This document shows, in pieces, positions 13,250 through 21,828 of a stretch of 64,000 nt of DNA. The notes below the pieces were generated by a model, which saw nothing but the letters and a program-made list of their open reading frames with translations, made no database searches and had not been told where the DNA came from. Numbering within the stretch: the first letter of the stretch is position 1; each line of letters opens with the position of its first letter. The stretch covers positions 1 through 64,000 of the forward strand of contig JAWUZG010000138.1 in assembly GCA_036785705.1 (NCBI GenBank), read 5' to 3'. Origin of the DNA: Acanthornis magna (lineage: Eukaryota; Chordata; Aves; Passeriformes; Acanthizidae). The position numbers and the translations under genes are program-made.

Positions 13250-13606
13250 TCTAGAGAAGAGAAAGTTTTGGAGTGAACTAAACGCCCCTGCCAGTGCCTG
13301 AAGAGGCTCCAAGAAGGCTAGAGAAGGACTTTGGACAAGGGCCTGGAGTAACAGGACAAGGGTTAATGGTTTCCCACTGGCAGAGAGGAAGATTAGATGG
13401 GATATTGGGAAGGAATTCTTCCCTGGGAGGGTGGGGAGGCCCTGGCACAGGTTGTCCAGAGAAGCTGTGGCTGCCCCATCCCTGAAACCACCCAGACTGG
13501 GTGCAGCTTGGAGCAACCTGGGATAGTGGATGTTGTCCCTGCCTGCGGCAGGGGCCTTGGAACTAAATGATCTTTAAGGTACCTTCCTGCCCAAACCCTT
13601 CTGTGA
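13250..13606 (+). mobile_element. CR1 LINE 3' end fragment, unit 1
   Basis: The plus strand follows the 3' end of avian CR1: AGAGAAGGACTTTGGACAAG, a GAAGGAATTCTTCCC stretch, GGCACAGGTTGTCCAGAGAA, a GCAGGGGCCTTGGAACTAAA stretch and GATCTTTAAGGTACCTTCC near the end. It is oriented opposite to the ORF2 tail fragment about 400 bases away, so the two are separate insertions or an inverted rearrangement. Confidence 0.75.
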
Positions 13607-13851
13607 GAAAAACCTCAGGCAGGAAGGGCGAGGCAGCTGCAGCAGCCCTTGAAAGTGTGAGAACTCTTGGGTTTTCCTAGGGAAAGCCTCAGCAAGAGAC
13701 CAACCTGCCAAACAAGCCTCAGGCCAGGTGCTCTGAGGAGGAAGCATCCCATTGCCTGTGAGACAGGCCAAGAAGGACACGGTCTACTCAGCATGCTCAG
13801 GGCACTACAAATCTAAAGGATACCACGGGCTTGGATGTATTTTTACTAACT

Positions 13852-13874
13852 TTTATTAATTAATTTATTTTATT
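13852..13874 (-). terminator. Cluster of AATAAA poly(A) signals, gene B
   Basis: On the minus strand three overlapping or adjacent AATAAA hexamers lie about 105 to 125 bases past the stop, in a T/A-rich stretch (13840-13955 on the plus strand is almost only T and A with a few C). Equivalent clusters occur at 29835-29857, 45851-45873 and 61878-61900 for the other genes. Confidence 0.6.
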
Positions 13875-13976
13875 TTACTTACTATTTTTTACTATTAACT
13901 ATTTTTTTACTATCTTATTTACTATTTTTTTTTACTATTTACTATTAATCTACAGAATGCTGCACCTCTGCTGGCC

Positions 13977-14113
13977 TCACCGGCAGCAGCAGCACAGCAT
14001 TTGTAGGATGGCCCACGATTTTCTCCGCGTCCTATGAGATTGCAGGATCAAGCCAGTGCGAGCTGCCATGGAACTGACAGAGATATCCCTGTCTGTCTCC
14101 AAGGGCTGAAGGG
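13977..14113 (-). CDS. Gene B exon 19 (stop codon exon)
   Basis: 137 bases: ALQPLETDRDISVSSMAART, then GLILQSHRTRRKSWAILQML, CCCCR and a TGA stop. The acceptor is GTCACAG. The ALQPLE start and the short C-rich tail are the C-terminus typical of the family. Confidence 0.87.
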
Positions 14114-17100
14114 CTGTGACCGAAAGAAACAGCCAAGATGAAGCTGCATGTCTGCAGAGCCCCTCCGGATCCCACGCAGACCACTCACCACTGAGGATAT
14201 GGGCCTGAGTCTCCACATTGTGCTCCGTCATGTGCTTGGTGGCGCTCCCTGGGCACAGAGCTCAGTCATTCCCTGCTCCCAGTGTGGTCCCAGCAGTGTG
14301 ACCCCAGCCCTGCCCCCTCCCTCTCCCAAGGGCTGCCCCAGGGGCCACCAGCAGCCAAAGGGAGTGGCACTGAGCAAGGCGGCCATCAAGCCCACCTTGC
14401 GGCAGGGGGCAGAGGGAGGCTGAGGCTCTGCTCAGGGTGCTTGGGGTGGCCACAGGGTTGCCCCTTGCTGCCATGTGGCAGCCATGTGGCCAGGCTGGCC
14501 CAAAAGGGGCCAGGGCTGGGGCTCACCGATGAACCTGATGGCTGCCAGGCGCACGGGGGACTGAGGGTCGCTCAGGTAGGGCAGGCTCTGCTGCAAGTAC
14601 TCCTCAGCCGTGCTGCTCCTCCTCCTCAGCTGCAGAGAGCACCAGGGATGTCCCCAAGCTTGGCACAGAGCCCCCAGCTGGCTGGAGCAGTCCCTCCTGC
14701 CAGCACCCCTCATTCTGAGCCCTCCCTCCTGCTGGGTACAGGGAGGGCAGAGGGGCCTGGAGAGGAGCCCCTGGGGCTCTGTTCTCCAGGACAGGAACAA
14801 GGTCCTTCACGTCCTGCCCAGCCCTGCCAGCAGCACTCGGAACAGGCTCCGCTCCCCTGCGCTCTCGTGGCGACAGACAGAGGGCAGGGACAGCCCTCAC
14901 CCAGCCTCGGCCCTGTGCCTTGTCCTTACCAAGCATTCTCCAAGCTCCCACATCCGCTCTCTCTGCAGCAGGTGCCTGAGCGTCTGCCAGTTGAGAAGGT
15001 CGGCAACGGCAAAAAGGGCTTCCCTGGAAGCCTGCAGAACAGCATTAGCTCAGAGGTGGCACCAATGCCTGGGGAAAGGGACCTCTTGGCTTTATTCCTG
15101 CAGTGATCGTGCCCTTAGGAAGCTGTGACTTGGCCTGTCCCGAATGTCTTGGAGTCTCTTGGGGACAGCCCTGGCCAACTGACTGAGGCTTGAAGCCCTG
15201 GCCTCTGACACTTGTGGGGAAGCTGAGAAGCCTCTGGGCTTCTGGGAGCACACATGTGGAGGCCTCTGGTGCTGCCTCAGTGGCCACAGGATGCTGCTGA
15301 ACCCTGCTGGAGCCGGCAGGGCAGGTGTTGAAAATGGCCATGCCACCTTGTCCAGCCCTGCTTGCGCTGTTTCTGCAGGGACCCTTCCCAGGGGCTGCGC
15401 AGGAGGAGCCCTGCCCTCTGCCAGCAGCCCTTGCCCCAGTGCCTGGGGTCCCTTGGAGGTGTCAGTCTCCCCTCATATCAGTGCTCAGCCTTGAAATCCA
15501 TACCTTGGCCACGCCAGGATCCTGGTCGCTCACACGGAAGAGGAGCGGGACCAGCGCACTCTGGATCTGCCTCCTCATCTTCTTCTCATCCCTACTGGCC
15601 ACGGACCTCAGCAGGTCTCTGAGGAGCCAGAGGGAGAGCTCTCGCAGCTGGCTGCACTCCTGGTAGGGAGGAGGAAAGGTGAACTTTGGACACAGTGGCT
15701 CCCTGCCCATGGCTGTGGGGAGGGCAGCGCTCCAGGGTCAGATTCCAGAGTGGGCAGAATCAGCGTTGGGCTGCAAAGCCCAGAATCCACTCCAGGAGAG
15801 CTGAGCCTTCTCTGAGCGCTGCTTCCAGGGCAGGGCTGCAGGGCAGCGCCCATCTGTGGGGCTCGGGGTCCCACATCAGCCTCACCGAGTCAAAGAGGGG
15901 CAGGATATTCCCCACCAGTCGCACAGCGATGGAGCTGGCCTTAGCCTTTTCCAGCTGGCCCAGGACATTTTGACAGACCATAACAACTTTCAGCTTTTCG
16001 TCTTCATTGCCACCTTCCAGTATCTTCATCATGCTTGGCAGGAAGACGTCAATTTTTTCTGCCTGTATGAAGAAGAGAATTTCCATTTTCTGAAAAGGCT
16101 GTGTCTAGACACCTCCCAGGGCAGCCACTCCAGGCCCCACCATGGCAAGGAGGGTGTTTGGAGCAGTCGCCCCACATCCTGACCCCCAGCCCAGGCCAAG
16201 TCCCTGCCTTGCACTCAGCCCCAGGCCCTGGCTGCCAATGTGGCTGCCCCAATACCACCCTGCTCACCATCTCATCTCTCTCTGACAGCCCAACAAGGAC
16301 TTGCAGCAGCAGGGAGCCCATCACCACGACAGAATAGCCTCGATCACTCCAGGTTTTGGTTTCGTCCCCCAGCTCCTCCGAGTCAGTCTGCCCCAAGGAC
16401 GGCTGCAGGATCAAACACAGCCATGAGGTGCTGGCAGAGGGCTCACGGAAGGGGACCGAGGCCTTTTCTGGTAACTCACAGCTCTGTGAGAGGGGTGGGT
16501 GCCTTCTCTGCGAGGGTTGCAGCACTGCTTGCGGAGCAAGGTAGCAAACTCATTTAGGACCTTGTCCAAAATCTCAGGCACGGAGGACAGAATATCCCAC
16601 AGTTCCTGTGCAGAGCTGGAAGCCAGGGGGCTGCCTCAGCCACAGTGCCGTGGCCAGGAGCAGCCCCACAGAACAGAGCCATGCTGGGGGTCCCCAGGGG
16701 CCCTGCCCAGGAGGAAGGACAGGGCTGAGGGGGAGTTCTCTGCAGGGCTGGGAGCACTGAGCTGGCTTTGGCTGCTGTGGGCCTGGCCAACGTGCCAGAG
16801 AGCTGCAAAGCTTGGTGGGATGGAGAGCCTGGCTCCATGGCGTGTTCTGCAGCATTCCTTGGATCTGGCAGCCACAGAGTCTCGGGGTCCCTCTCCCCAC
16901 ATGGAGCAAGCCCTTCAGATTGTCAGGGCCCGTACCTGTCTCTTTGAAGAGCCATCTCACACAGGTTGATGACCACTGCCGAGCGGTACTCATTGGTCAT
17001 CAGGAGAAACAGCGACCTCACTTTCTCACGCTCTGGCTCTGTGTTAATGCCTGGCAGGTTTTCAAGCAAGCAGCTCAATATCCTCGGCACCTGGAGAGGA

Positions 17101-20100
17101 TAGAGGTGAGGATGGCACTGCCACTGGAGTGCAGCCGTGTCCTCAGCTGCCCTTCCCATTCCTCTCTGCTGCTTTCCAGTGGCTTCACATGCCCAAGCCA
17201 TGTGGGTCTGTGAGGAAGGGATGGAGGGAGGGGCAAGGCCTGACAGGGCTGAAGATCAGAGCAATCCAGCCTCAGGGCACTTACATCCCTCAGCCAGGAG
17301 TCCGGGTCTTCCATGGCCGCATCCAGCATGCTCCTGGGCACCTCCTTGTCCGGGACACTGACATCTGTCATCGCCTCGATGGCCTCGAGGACGATGTCTG
17401 TCATCTCCCTAGGCTGGAGGTATTTTCCAAAGGCCTAGAGAAGGAAGGAAGGAAGGCAGACATGTGCCACTGAGCGCTCTGATGGTGCTGCTTGGCCGGG
17501 CAGATGTTCCTTGCAGTGCTGGCAGCAGAGCCCACAGGAAAGCTGGCTGCAGTGCCTGCAGTCTCTGCTTGGGAGAGGGTGAGGAGACAGGGCCCTCCAC
17601 ACTGGGGAGCAGGGCTCATGGGCATGGGGTGCTGGCCCTACAGAGAACCAGGGGGGTCCAGGAGGGCTGGAGCTGCTGCTGGGACACAGGAGCACAGCCC
17701 GTGTGTTGTCCCTGCTCAGGGATGGCAGGAACTGCTTGTCTGGGCAGTGAGACCCCACCAGCCCCGCTGATTCTAGGTGCCTTTGCTCACACAAGTGCCC
17801 TGCTGATGCAACAGAAAAAAGCCCCAGCAAGGGGGGAGCTCATCACCTGGGTACAGTCCTTGGTGCTCAGGGAACACATTGAGGAGATGGTCACAGTTTC
17901 CAAAATGAGTTGGCTTGACCTGTCCTTTGGCCTTGACTTGCCTGAACAGCAGGGCAAACACAGAAGAGTGTTTCTTGCTTTGCCAGCAAGCTCATCAAAC
18001 CACCCTGAGATCTGCTTGCAAGGCAGCAGCACAGAATCAGTCAGGAGTTCTGTAGGGCATCAGGAATAGTTCTTGCTACAGGCAAGAGGGAGCAGCCAGT
18101 GTGCTGAATTTGCTCTTCTCAAACGGGGAAGGCTTAGGACCTGGCTTTGGGACCCGGGAGTCAATTGTAGCTTTGGCTGTGGGGGCCACAAGGCAGCAGG
18201 GTTGAAGGTCCTGAAAGGAAGGGGAGGAAGGAGAGCAGAAACAAACAGATCCTGGACTTGGGGTGAGCACTCAGCTTCTGCAGTAAAGTGACAGCTGGGA
18301 TGCTATGGGAAGCAGCTGGGAGGGGCAGAGGAGGTCAGGAAGCAGATCTTTCAAGAGAGGTCTGTGTGCACAGGGATAAAGGCCACAGCTACTCTTGTTT
18401 TTAACTCACAGATGAATAAGGCAAGGGAAAAAAGAGCATGGAAAGCTGGAGAGCTTGTTTTGTCCTTGGCATATCGCATGAGAATGAGACGTCCCAGCAG
18501 CTTTCCTAAGATCGGCATTGGGATGTCTGCAGGGCAGACAGGCCCAGAACTGTCTCTTCTGAGGTTGAGAGAAGCCTGGATGAGGGAGGCATGAGAAGAA
18601 GGGCTAAGAGAAGGAAGTTGGTGCTGAAGACATATACCCAAGAGTACGCCCAGGGCTGGATTCCTGATGAACCTGGGCTTTGTAGGGCTCTCTGGCCCCA
18701 TCTCTCAAAGCAACCAGCTGGGCAGCAGCCCTGGCATGGAGAGTGGCAGGAAGGGGGGATTGCCATGGCTGGAGGGTGCCTGGTCCTTACCTTCAGAGAG
18801 CAATAGCTGGGCAGCAAACTGGTCAGGACATCAATCCTCCCTACAGCCCTTTCCCGCACAGCTTCTCTCCTAGATCTGGTGAAGTCCAGCAGCAGCTGGG
18901 ACAAGAGAAGCCGCTGGTGAGCCCCAGAGCAGACACCCTCCAGGCTGAGCAACAGCTCTGGAGCCCTCATTCTGCTTGTGCCAGACCTCCAGCATGTCCT
19001 GCAGCTCCTTGCTGACACGGGAGACAGGAAAGCCAAGCACCATTGTCCTCAGCATTGTGTCCATGGATTTCAGGGTCTGCAAAGAGGACAGAGAGCAGTG
19101 GCTGTGATTCTGCTGCTCCTTCCCCCACAGCCAGGACATTGATCTGAACTCTCAGTGCCACAGGAGGACACCTGAACTGCCCAGGAGAGACACAGGGACC
19201 CAGCAACTGCTGGGGACAGAGCAGCCTGTGGCACAGGACACAGCCAGGCCCATGGCAAGGGGACAGAGCCACACGGGTGGGAAAGCCACACCAAGACCTC
19301 ACCGTGCCTCAGATCTCTGCTCATGGGGCAGCACAGGGTGAGCAGGGAGCAGCCCAGAGGGGCTGGAGGCTCCTGCAGCTCATCCAGCACTTACCTTGAC
19401 GTAGAGGGAAGCCGTCCTGTACGGCATTTGCTTTTCTGGGGGAAGCCAGAAGACACTTGAGAAACATGCTGACAGGAGGCTTTTGGTTTTGCCCTCCAGC
19501 ACGTTCTCCACCAAGCTGCAAGCACAGAGGAGGGACAGTTGGGACACTGGCGCTGGGAGCAGCCCCTCAAGGCCTCATGCAGATGGCATTACAGCTCTGG
19601 GGCAGGGGGCCCACCTTAATTCTTCAATGGCAAGCATGGCGAGATGCCGGACCCCTAAGGTCAGACGGTCCCTTGGCTCTTTTTCCAGGATCTCCTGCAG
19701 AACACAACCAGAATGGCACCTGGCAGCTGCCAGCACCCAGTGCCTCGAGTCCCTGACCAACCCAAGCACTGTCCACACAGCGTGCCAGTGCCAGGGGTGC
19801 TGGGCCCCATTGCCAGAACTCCAGGTGTCCCCTCACCTGGATATTCTCTGCCACTTGGCATGTTTGGCAGAACAAATCCAGGCCCTGGGTCAAGCCACGT
19901 TTCGAGGCGGTTTTGCAGACGATGTAGACGCTCTTCAGAAACGTGGCCTTGTAGGTCTCCTGGCAGCCGGGGGACAGAGACACAAACAGGGAGTGTGGGA
20001 GGGCAGGCACAGCCAGTGGCACTGGAGCACTGGGGGTGCAGTGCCCTGGGAGAAAGGCAGCTCTGCCCAGCCAGCACCCCTCCACAGCCCAGCAAAGCCC

Positions 20101-20782
20101 CTGCCGGCAAACGCCAGCACAGCCACTGTCCAACTGGCCACAGCTACCTTGTTGAGGTTGGACACAAAGGCTACGATGAAATCCACAGCATCCTCTGTCT
20201 CTTCGTACACAGGCAACCAGCTGGCATCTAGCAGAGGGGAAGAGCAGGGAGGGCTGCAGAGGCTCTGGCCACAGGAGAGAGCCAAAGAGACCTACCCTCC
20301 ACCCAGCCCCGTGCCCGCTCCCCTGGCACAGCCTTTGAGCAGCAGAGGAGCTGCCCTGCTGGAGCTGGGAAGGCCCCAGTGGCCTGGGCTGAGGAGCATG
20401 CTGCCAGATGGGCAGCAAAGGTCCAGAGTCCCACTGCCCCTCACTGCCCATGCCCTGGAGCCCCTCTGCTCTGCTTTTTCTTGGCACAGGCTGTGCTGGG
20501 GCTGGCATCCAGCCCTCAGCTACCCTGCCATTCAGGCAACACCGTGCCTGTCCCCCAGGACAGGTCAGTGCCAGGAAAATGTGATCCTGGCTTGGTGCAG
20601 GGTGTGCTGGTGGGCCCCAGCCCTGCTCAGCCCCACGGGGCCCCCCTCTCACCAAGCTGCAGCGGCTGCATCGTGGTCGTGTCATAGACAGAGAACTGCT
20701 GGGGATTTAAAGAGCTGCTGTCCTGGGAAGAGCTCTCCTCCTCCCAGGCCTCCATGGGGGAGGCAGGGGGTCTCTTCTCCAT
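13977..20782 (-). CDS. Maestro HEAT-like repeat (MROH) family protein, gene B, 19 exons, complete
   Basis: Reference copy; predicted product about 787 residues. Coding exons on the minus strand: 20653-20782, 20148-20227, 19837-19959, 19615-19694, 19395-19515, 18987-19076, 18791-18895, 18410-18575, 17847-18004 (uncertain), 17285-17434, 16936-17090, 16480-16615, 16268-16402, 15886-16062, 15504-15659, 14930-15031, 14527-14629, 14189-14248, 13977-14113. Exon lengths and splice phases agree with one frame throughout. Family hallmarks: LVENVLEGKTKSLLSACFSS in exon 5, ILGKLLGRLIL in exon 8, FGKYLQP in exon 10, ILDKVLNEF in exon 12, the NEDEK and IAVRLV stretch in exon 14, AEEYLQQSLPYL in exon 17, ALQPLE in exon 19. 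These belong to the avian multicopy MROH-like group. HEAT/ARM-type helices suggest a scaffold; no signal peptide or membrane segment is seen. The start ATG has A at -3 and G at +4. Family function is poorly known; mammalian maestro was named for male-specific expression in the developing gonad. Confidence 0.85.
14189..14248 (-). CDS. Gene B exon 18
   Basis: 60 bases. It completes G and encodes SATKHMTEHNVETQAHILS. The acceptor is GCCCAG and the donor GTG|GTGAGT. Confidence 0.85.
14527..14629 (-). CDS. Gene B exon 17
   Basis: 103 bases, 34 codons plus G: LRRRSSTAEEYLQQSLPYLS, DPQSPVRLAAIRFI. The acceptor is CTGCAG and the donor TCG|GTGAGC. Confidence 0.87.
14930..15031 (-). CDS. Gene B exon 16
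   Basis: 102 bases, 34 codons: ASREALFAVADLLNWQTLRH, LLQRERMWELGECL. The acceptor is CTGCAG and the donor TTG|GTAAGG. Confidence 0.85.
15504..15659 (-). CDS. Gene B exon 15
   Basis: 156 bases, 52 codons: ECSQLRELSLWLLRDLLRSV, with LVPLLFRVSDQDPGVAK at the end. The acceptor is TACCAG and the donor AAG|GTATGG. The RxLxPLxFxxSDQ motif is a family hallmark. Confidence 0.87.
15886..16062 (-). CDS. Gene B exon 14
   Basis: 177 bases, 59 codons: AEKIDVFLPSMMKILEGGNE, with KASSIAVRLVGNILPLFDS at the end. The acceptor is CATACAG and the donor TCG|GTGAGG. Typical HEAT repeat pair of the family. Confidence 0.87.
16268..16402 (-). CDS. Gene B exon 13
   Basis: 135 bases, 45 codons: PSLGQTDSEELGDETKTWSD, then RGYSVVVMGSLLLQVLVGLS, ERDEM. 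The acceptor is CTGCAG and the donor ATG|GTGAGC. The LxxVLVGLSER helix corresponds to the LVLRGLxTLSERP segment of the family. Confidence 0.8.
16480..16615 (-). CDS. Gene B exon 12
   Basis: 136 bases. It encodes SAQELWDILSSVPEILDKVL, NEFATLLRKQ and a basic tail ending THPSHRA. The acceptor is TTCCAG and the donor GCT|GTGAGT. The ELWDIL and ILDKVL helices match the family; the 15 residues after RKQ do not look family-like. The following intron is only 77 bases. Confidence 0.75.
16936..17090 (-). CDS. Gene B exon 11
   Basis: 155 bases, 51 codons plus AG: VPRILSCLLENLPGINTEPE, with SLFLLMTNEYRSAVVINLCE further on. It is a HEAT-type helix pair. The acceptor is CTCCAG and the donor CAG|GTACGG. 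Confidence 0.87.
17285..17434 (-). CDS. Gene B exon 10
   Basis: 150 bases, 50 codons: AFGKYLQPREMTDIVLEAIE, then AMTDVSVPDKEVPRSMLDAA, MEDPDSWLRD. The acceptor is CTCTAG and the donor GAT|GTAAGT. Strong family match. Confidence 0.87.
17441..17456. repeat. GGAA microsatellite in the intron before exon 10, unit 2
   Basis: Short run of GGAA repeats directly upstream of the exon 10 acceptor; on the minus strand it supplies the TTCC pyrimidine tract of that acceptor. In unit 1 (about 1503-1518) it is one base shorter. Confidence 0.55.
17847..18004 (-). CDS. Gene B candidate exon 9 (uncertain)
   Basis: 158 bases that restore the frame between exon 8 (ends phase 1) and exon 10 (starts phase 0). 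The acceptor is CTCAG and the donor CAG|GTGATG. The encoded stretch (WFDELAGKARNTLLCLP and on to KDCTQ) resembles the family only loosely. A stronger acceptor at about 18210 (TTTCAG) would create an immediate stop, so it was not used. In units 3 and 4 the segment differs by a substitution that adds exactly 9 bases and keeps the frame. Confidence 0.35.
18410..18575 (-). CDS. Gene B exon 8
   Basis: 166 bases, 55 codons plus T. It contains the core motif IPMPILGKLLGRLIL. The acceptor is CATCCAG (pyrimidine-rich, phase 0). The donor T|GTGAGT is consensus. A second acceptor-like CTGCAG inside the exon was excluded because it would break the phase. Confidence 0.78.
18791..18895 (-). CDS. Gene B exon 7
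   Basis: 105 bases, 35 codons: LLLDFTRSRREAVRERAVGR then IDVLTSLLPSYCSLK. This is the AVRERAVGRI helix typical of the family. The acceptor is a good pyrimidine tract ending CCCAG; the donor is AAG|GTAAGG. The intron before it is only 91 bases. Confidence 0.8.
18987..19076 (-). CDS. Gene B exon 6
   Basis: 90 bases, 30 codons: TLKSMDTMLRTMVLGFPVSR then VSKELQDMLE. The acceptor is TTTGCAG. The donor is GAG|GTCTGG, weak at +3 to +5, but it is the only choice that joins in frame with exon 7 to give the family-like MLE-LLLDF junction. Confidence 0.7.
19395..19515 (-). CDS. Gene B exon 5 (family signature)
   Basis: 121 bases. Together with the two bases of exon 4 it encodes S then LVENVLEGKTKSLLSACFSS, VFWLPPEKQMPYRTASLYVK. 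This is the most recognisable stretch of the avian MROH-like family. The acceptor is TTGCAG and the donor AAG|GTAAGT (consensus). A near-identical copy is found at 22524-22644. Confidence 0.88.
19615..19694 (-). CDS. Gene B exon 4
   Basis: 80 bases, 26 codons plus AG. It encodes EILEKEPRDRLTLGVRHLAM and then LAIEEL, an amphipathic HEAT-like helix pair. The acceptor is CTGCAG and the donor AAG|GTGGG. Confidence 0.8.
19837..19959 (-). CDS. Gene B exon 3
   Basis: 123 bases, 41 codons, phase 0 at both ends. The acceptor is GCCAG and the donor CAG|GTGAGG. It contains GLTQGLDLFCQTCQVAENIQ. A diverged copy of this exon lies upstream at 22765-22881. Confidence 0.8.
20148..20227 (-). CDS. Gene B exon 2
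   Basis: 80 bases, residues 44-70. The acceptor is CTAG and the donor AAG|GTAG. It encodes DASWLPVYEETEDAVDFIVA followed by FVSNLNK. The phase fits the single base left by exon 1. Confidence 0.75.
20653..20782 (-). CDS. Gene B exon 1 (start codon exon)
   Basis: 130 bases, residues 1-43 plus one base. It begins MEKRPPASPMEAWEEE, is acidic and serine-rich, and ends with YDTTTMQPLQL. The donor is G|GTGAG. The ATG is preceded by an acceptor-like CAG one base upstream, so a noncoding 5' exon may be spliced to it. The frame stays open upstream as far as 21037 without an ATG, so a longer N-terminus is not excluded. The two N-terminal methionines (residues 1 and 10) are alternatives. Confidence 0.7.
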
Positions 20783-21049
20783 GCTGTCGGACAGACAGTA
20801 TGGGGGATGATGGGGTGGGTGTTGGGGTGGGGTCGTGGGAAGCTTTGGGAAAACACTGTGGAGAAATAATTCAGCCGCACAGGGCCGCCAGGAATGGTGG
20901 GGCAAGACACGAGCTGCGCTCAGGGACTCCTGCTCAGCTCCAGGCTCCTGCCTGTCACCAGCCACTGTGGGCAGCAAGCAGGCTGGCCACACGTGCTGCA
21001 CTGCGGTGTCACAAAGGGCCCCACTGTGACACAGCACCTGCCTCTAGCC

Positions 21050-21250
21050 ATTGAAGCGGCTCCGCCCCTCATGCTGCCTCCCCTCCCAGGCTGCTCCGGC
21101 TCCTCAGAGGGAGCAGCCCTGCCCTGGGAGGACCCTGGGGCTCTGAGTGCCTGGGACCGCCCCTGGGTCTGGGGAAAGGAGTGCCCAGGGCTCAGGATCC
21201 GCCCACCTTTCCTCAATCTTCTGGTCCCTTATCTGTATCATTGGTTCTCT
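21050..21250 (-). promoter_or_regulatory. Probable promoter region of gene B
   Basis: On the minus strand, reading toward the start codon at 20782, there is a CCAAT box (about 21240), a GC box (about 21155) and a second GC box, GGGGCGGAGCC (about 21058-21068). No TATA box was seen at a fitting distance. The same elements occur near 5095-5295 (gene A), 37065-37260 (gene C) and 53080-53275 (gene D). No transcription start can be fixed from sequence alone. Confidence 0.35.
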
Positions 21251-21606
21251 TGAACTGTACCCCTCCCTCTTCTGTTCTTATCGGTGATGTACCCTTATCT
21301 CCTCCCTTTGTCTCTCCCCTGACTGGTTAGCCCTGTCCCTGCGGAAGCGGCTGTCACAGGGGCAGGCTGGGATTCTTCCCTTCCCTCGGGGGGCAGGGTG
21401 GAGATTCCTTCGCTCCTGTCCCTGCGGGGGCAGGGAGGGGATTCCTCCTTCCCTGTCCCTCGTGGGGCGAGGACCTTTGTCCTTCCCTTCTCTCCCTCCC
21501 CAACACCTCTAGCCCGGACCTATCATAAACGGGAGCAAGGGGAGGACAACCCCCTCCTGCGAACCCTTCGTCTCCTCGTCGTCTTCTCTATTTTTATTCG
21601 ATTACA
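21206..21606 (+). mobile_element. C/T-rich LTR-like block, unit 2
   Basis: Same block as in unit 1, between the probable promoter of gene B and the solo LTR. The right end is GATTACA at 21600-21606. The left end is not defined. Confidence 0.35.
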
Positions 21607-21828
21607 GCAAGCGATGGCTCCCAGGGCTTGTTGACATGGAACCTGTCCCCAGCAAGGGGTCCCAGTGACCCAGCGCCCAGGCAGGACTGACACAGGGCTC
21701 AGTCCCAGGCACCCAGAGTGCCTCCAGACCCCACTTCTCCCTCAAGTGGGGCACAAGGTGGGCATGTGAGCCACAAGGGTGGGAAAGCCACACCAAGACC
21801 TCACCCTGCCTCAGATCTCTGGTCATGG

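Larger units (their letters stand above)
1..15931. repeat. Tandem unit 1 of a ~16 kb array
   Basis: This is the first of four head-to-tail copies, defined by an anchor inside exon 14 of the MROH-like gene (anchor at 1, recurring at 15932). The order of all elements is the same as in the other units. Positions 1 to about 8200 differ from the other units by many single-base insertions and deletions; from about 8200 onward the copy is clean apart from rare changes such as one missing G near 9920. The boundary is arbitrary and is not a duplication breakpoint. Confidence 0.95.

Noticed and set aside
18100..18211. Exon 9 starting at the strong TTTCAG acceptor near 18210
   Set aside because: Joined to exon 8 (phase 1) it gives an immediate TGA, so it cannot serve as the coding continuation in the reconstructed frame.
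18410..18559. Shorter exon 8 using acceptor CTGCAG before ACATCCCAATG
   Set aside because: It would start in a phase that does not match the end of exon 7; the upstream acceptor CATCCAG fits the phase and has a better pyrimidine tract.
19483..21054. Long plus-strand open frame of 523 codons (and 504-codon counterparts at 35549-37063 and 51565-53079)
   Set aside because: It lies antisense over exons 1 to 5 of the MROH-like gene and their introns, has no family resemblance, and its length follows from GC-rich sequence with few stops.
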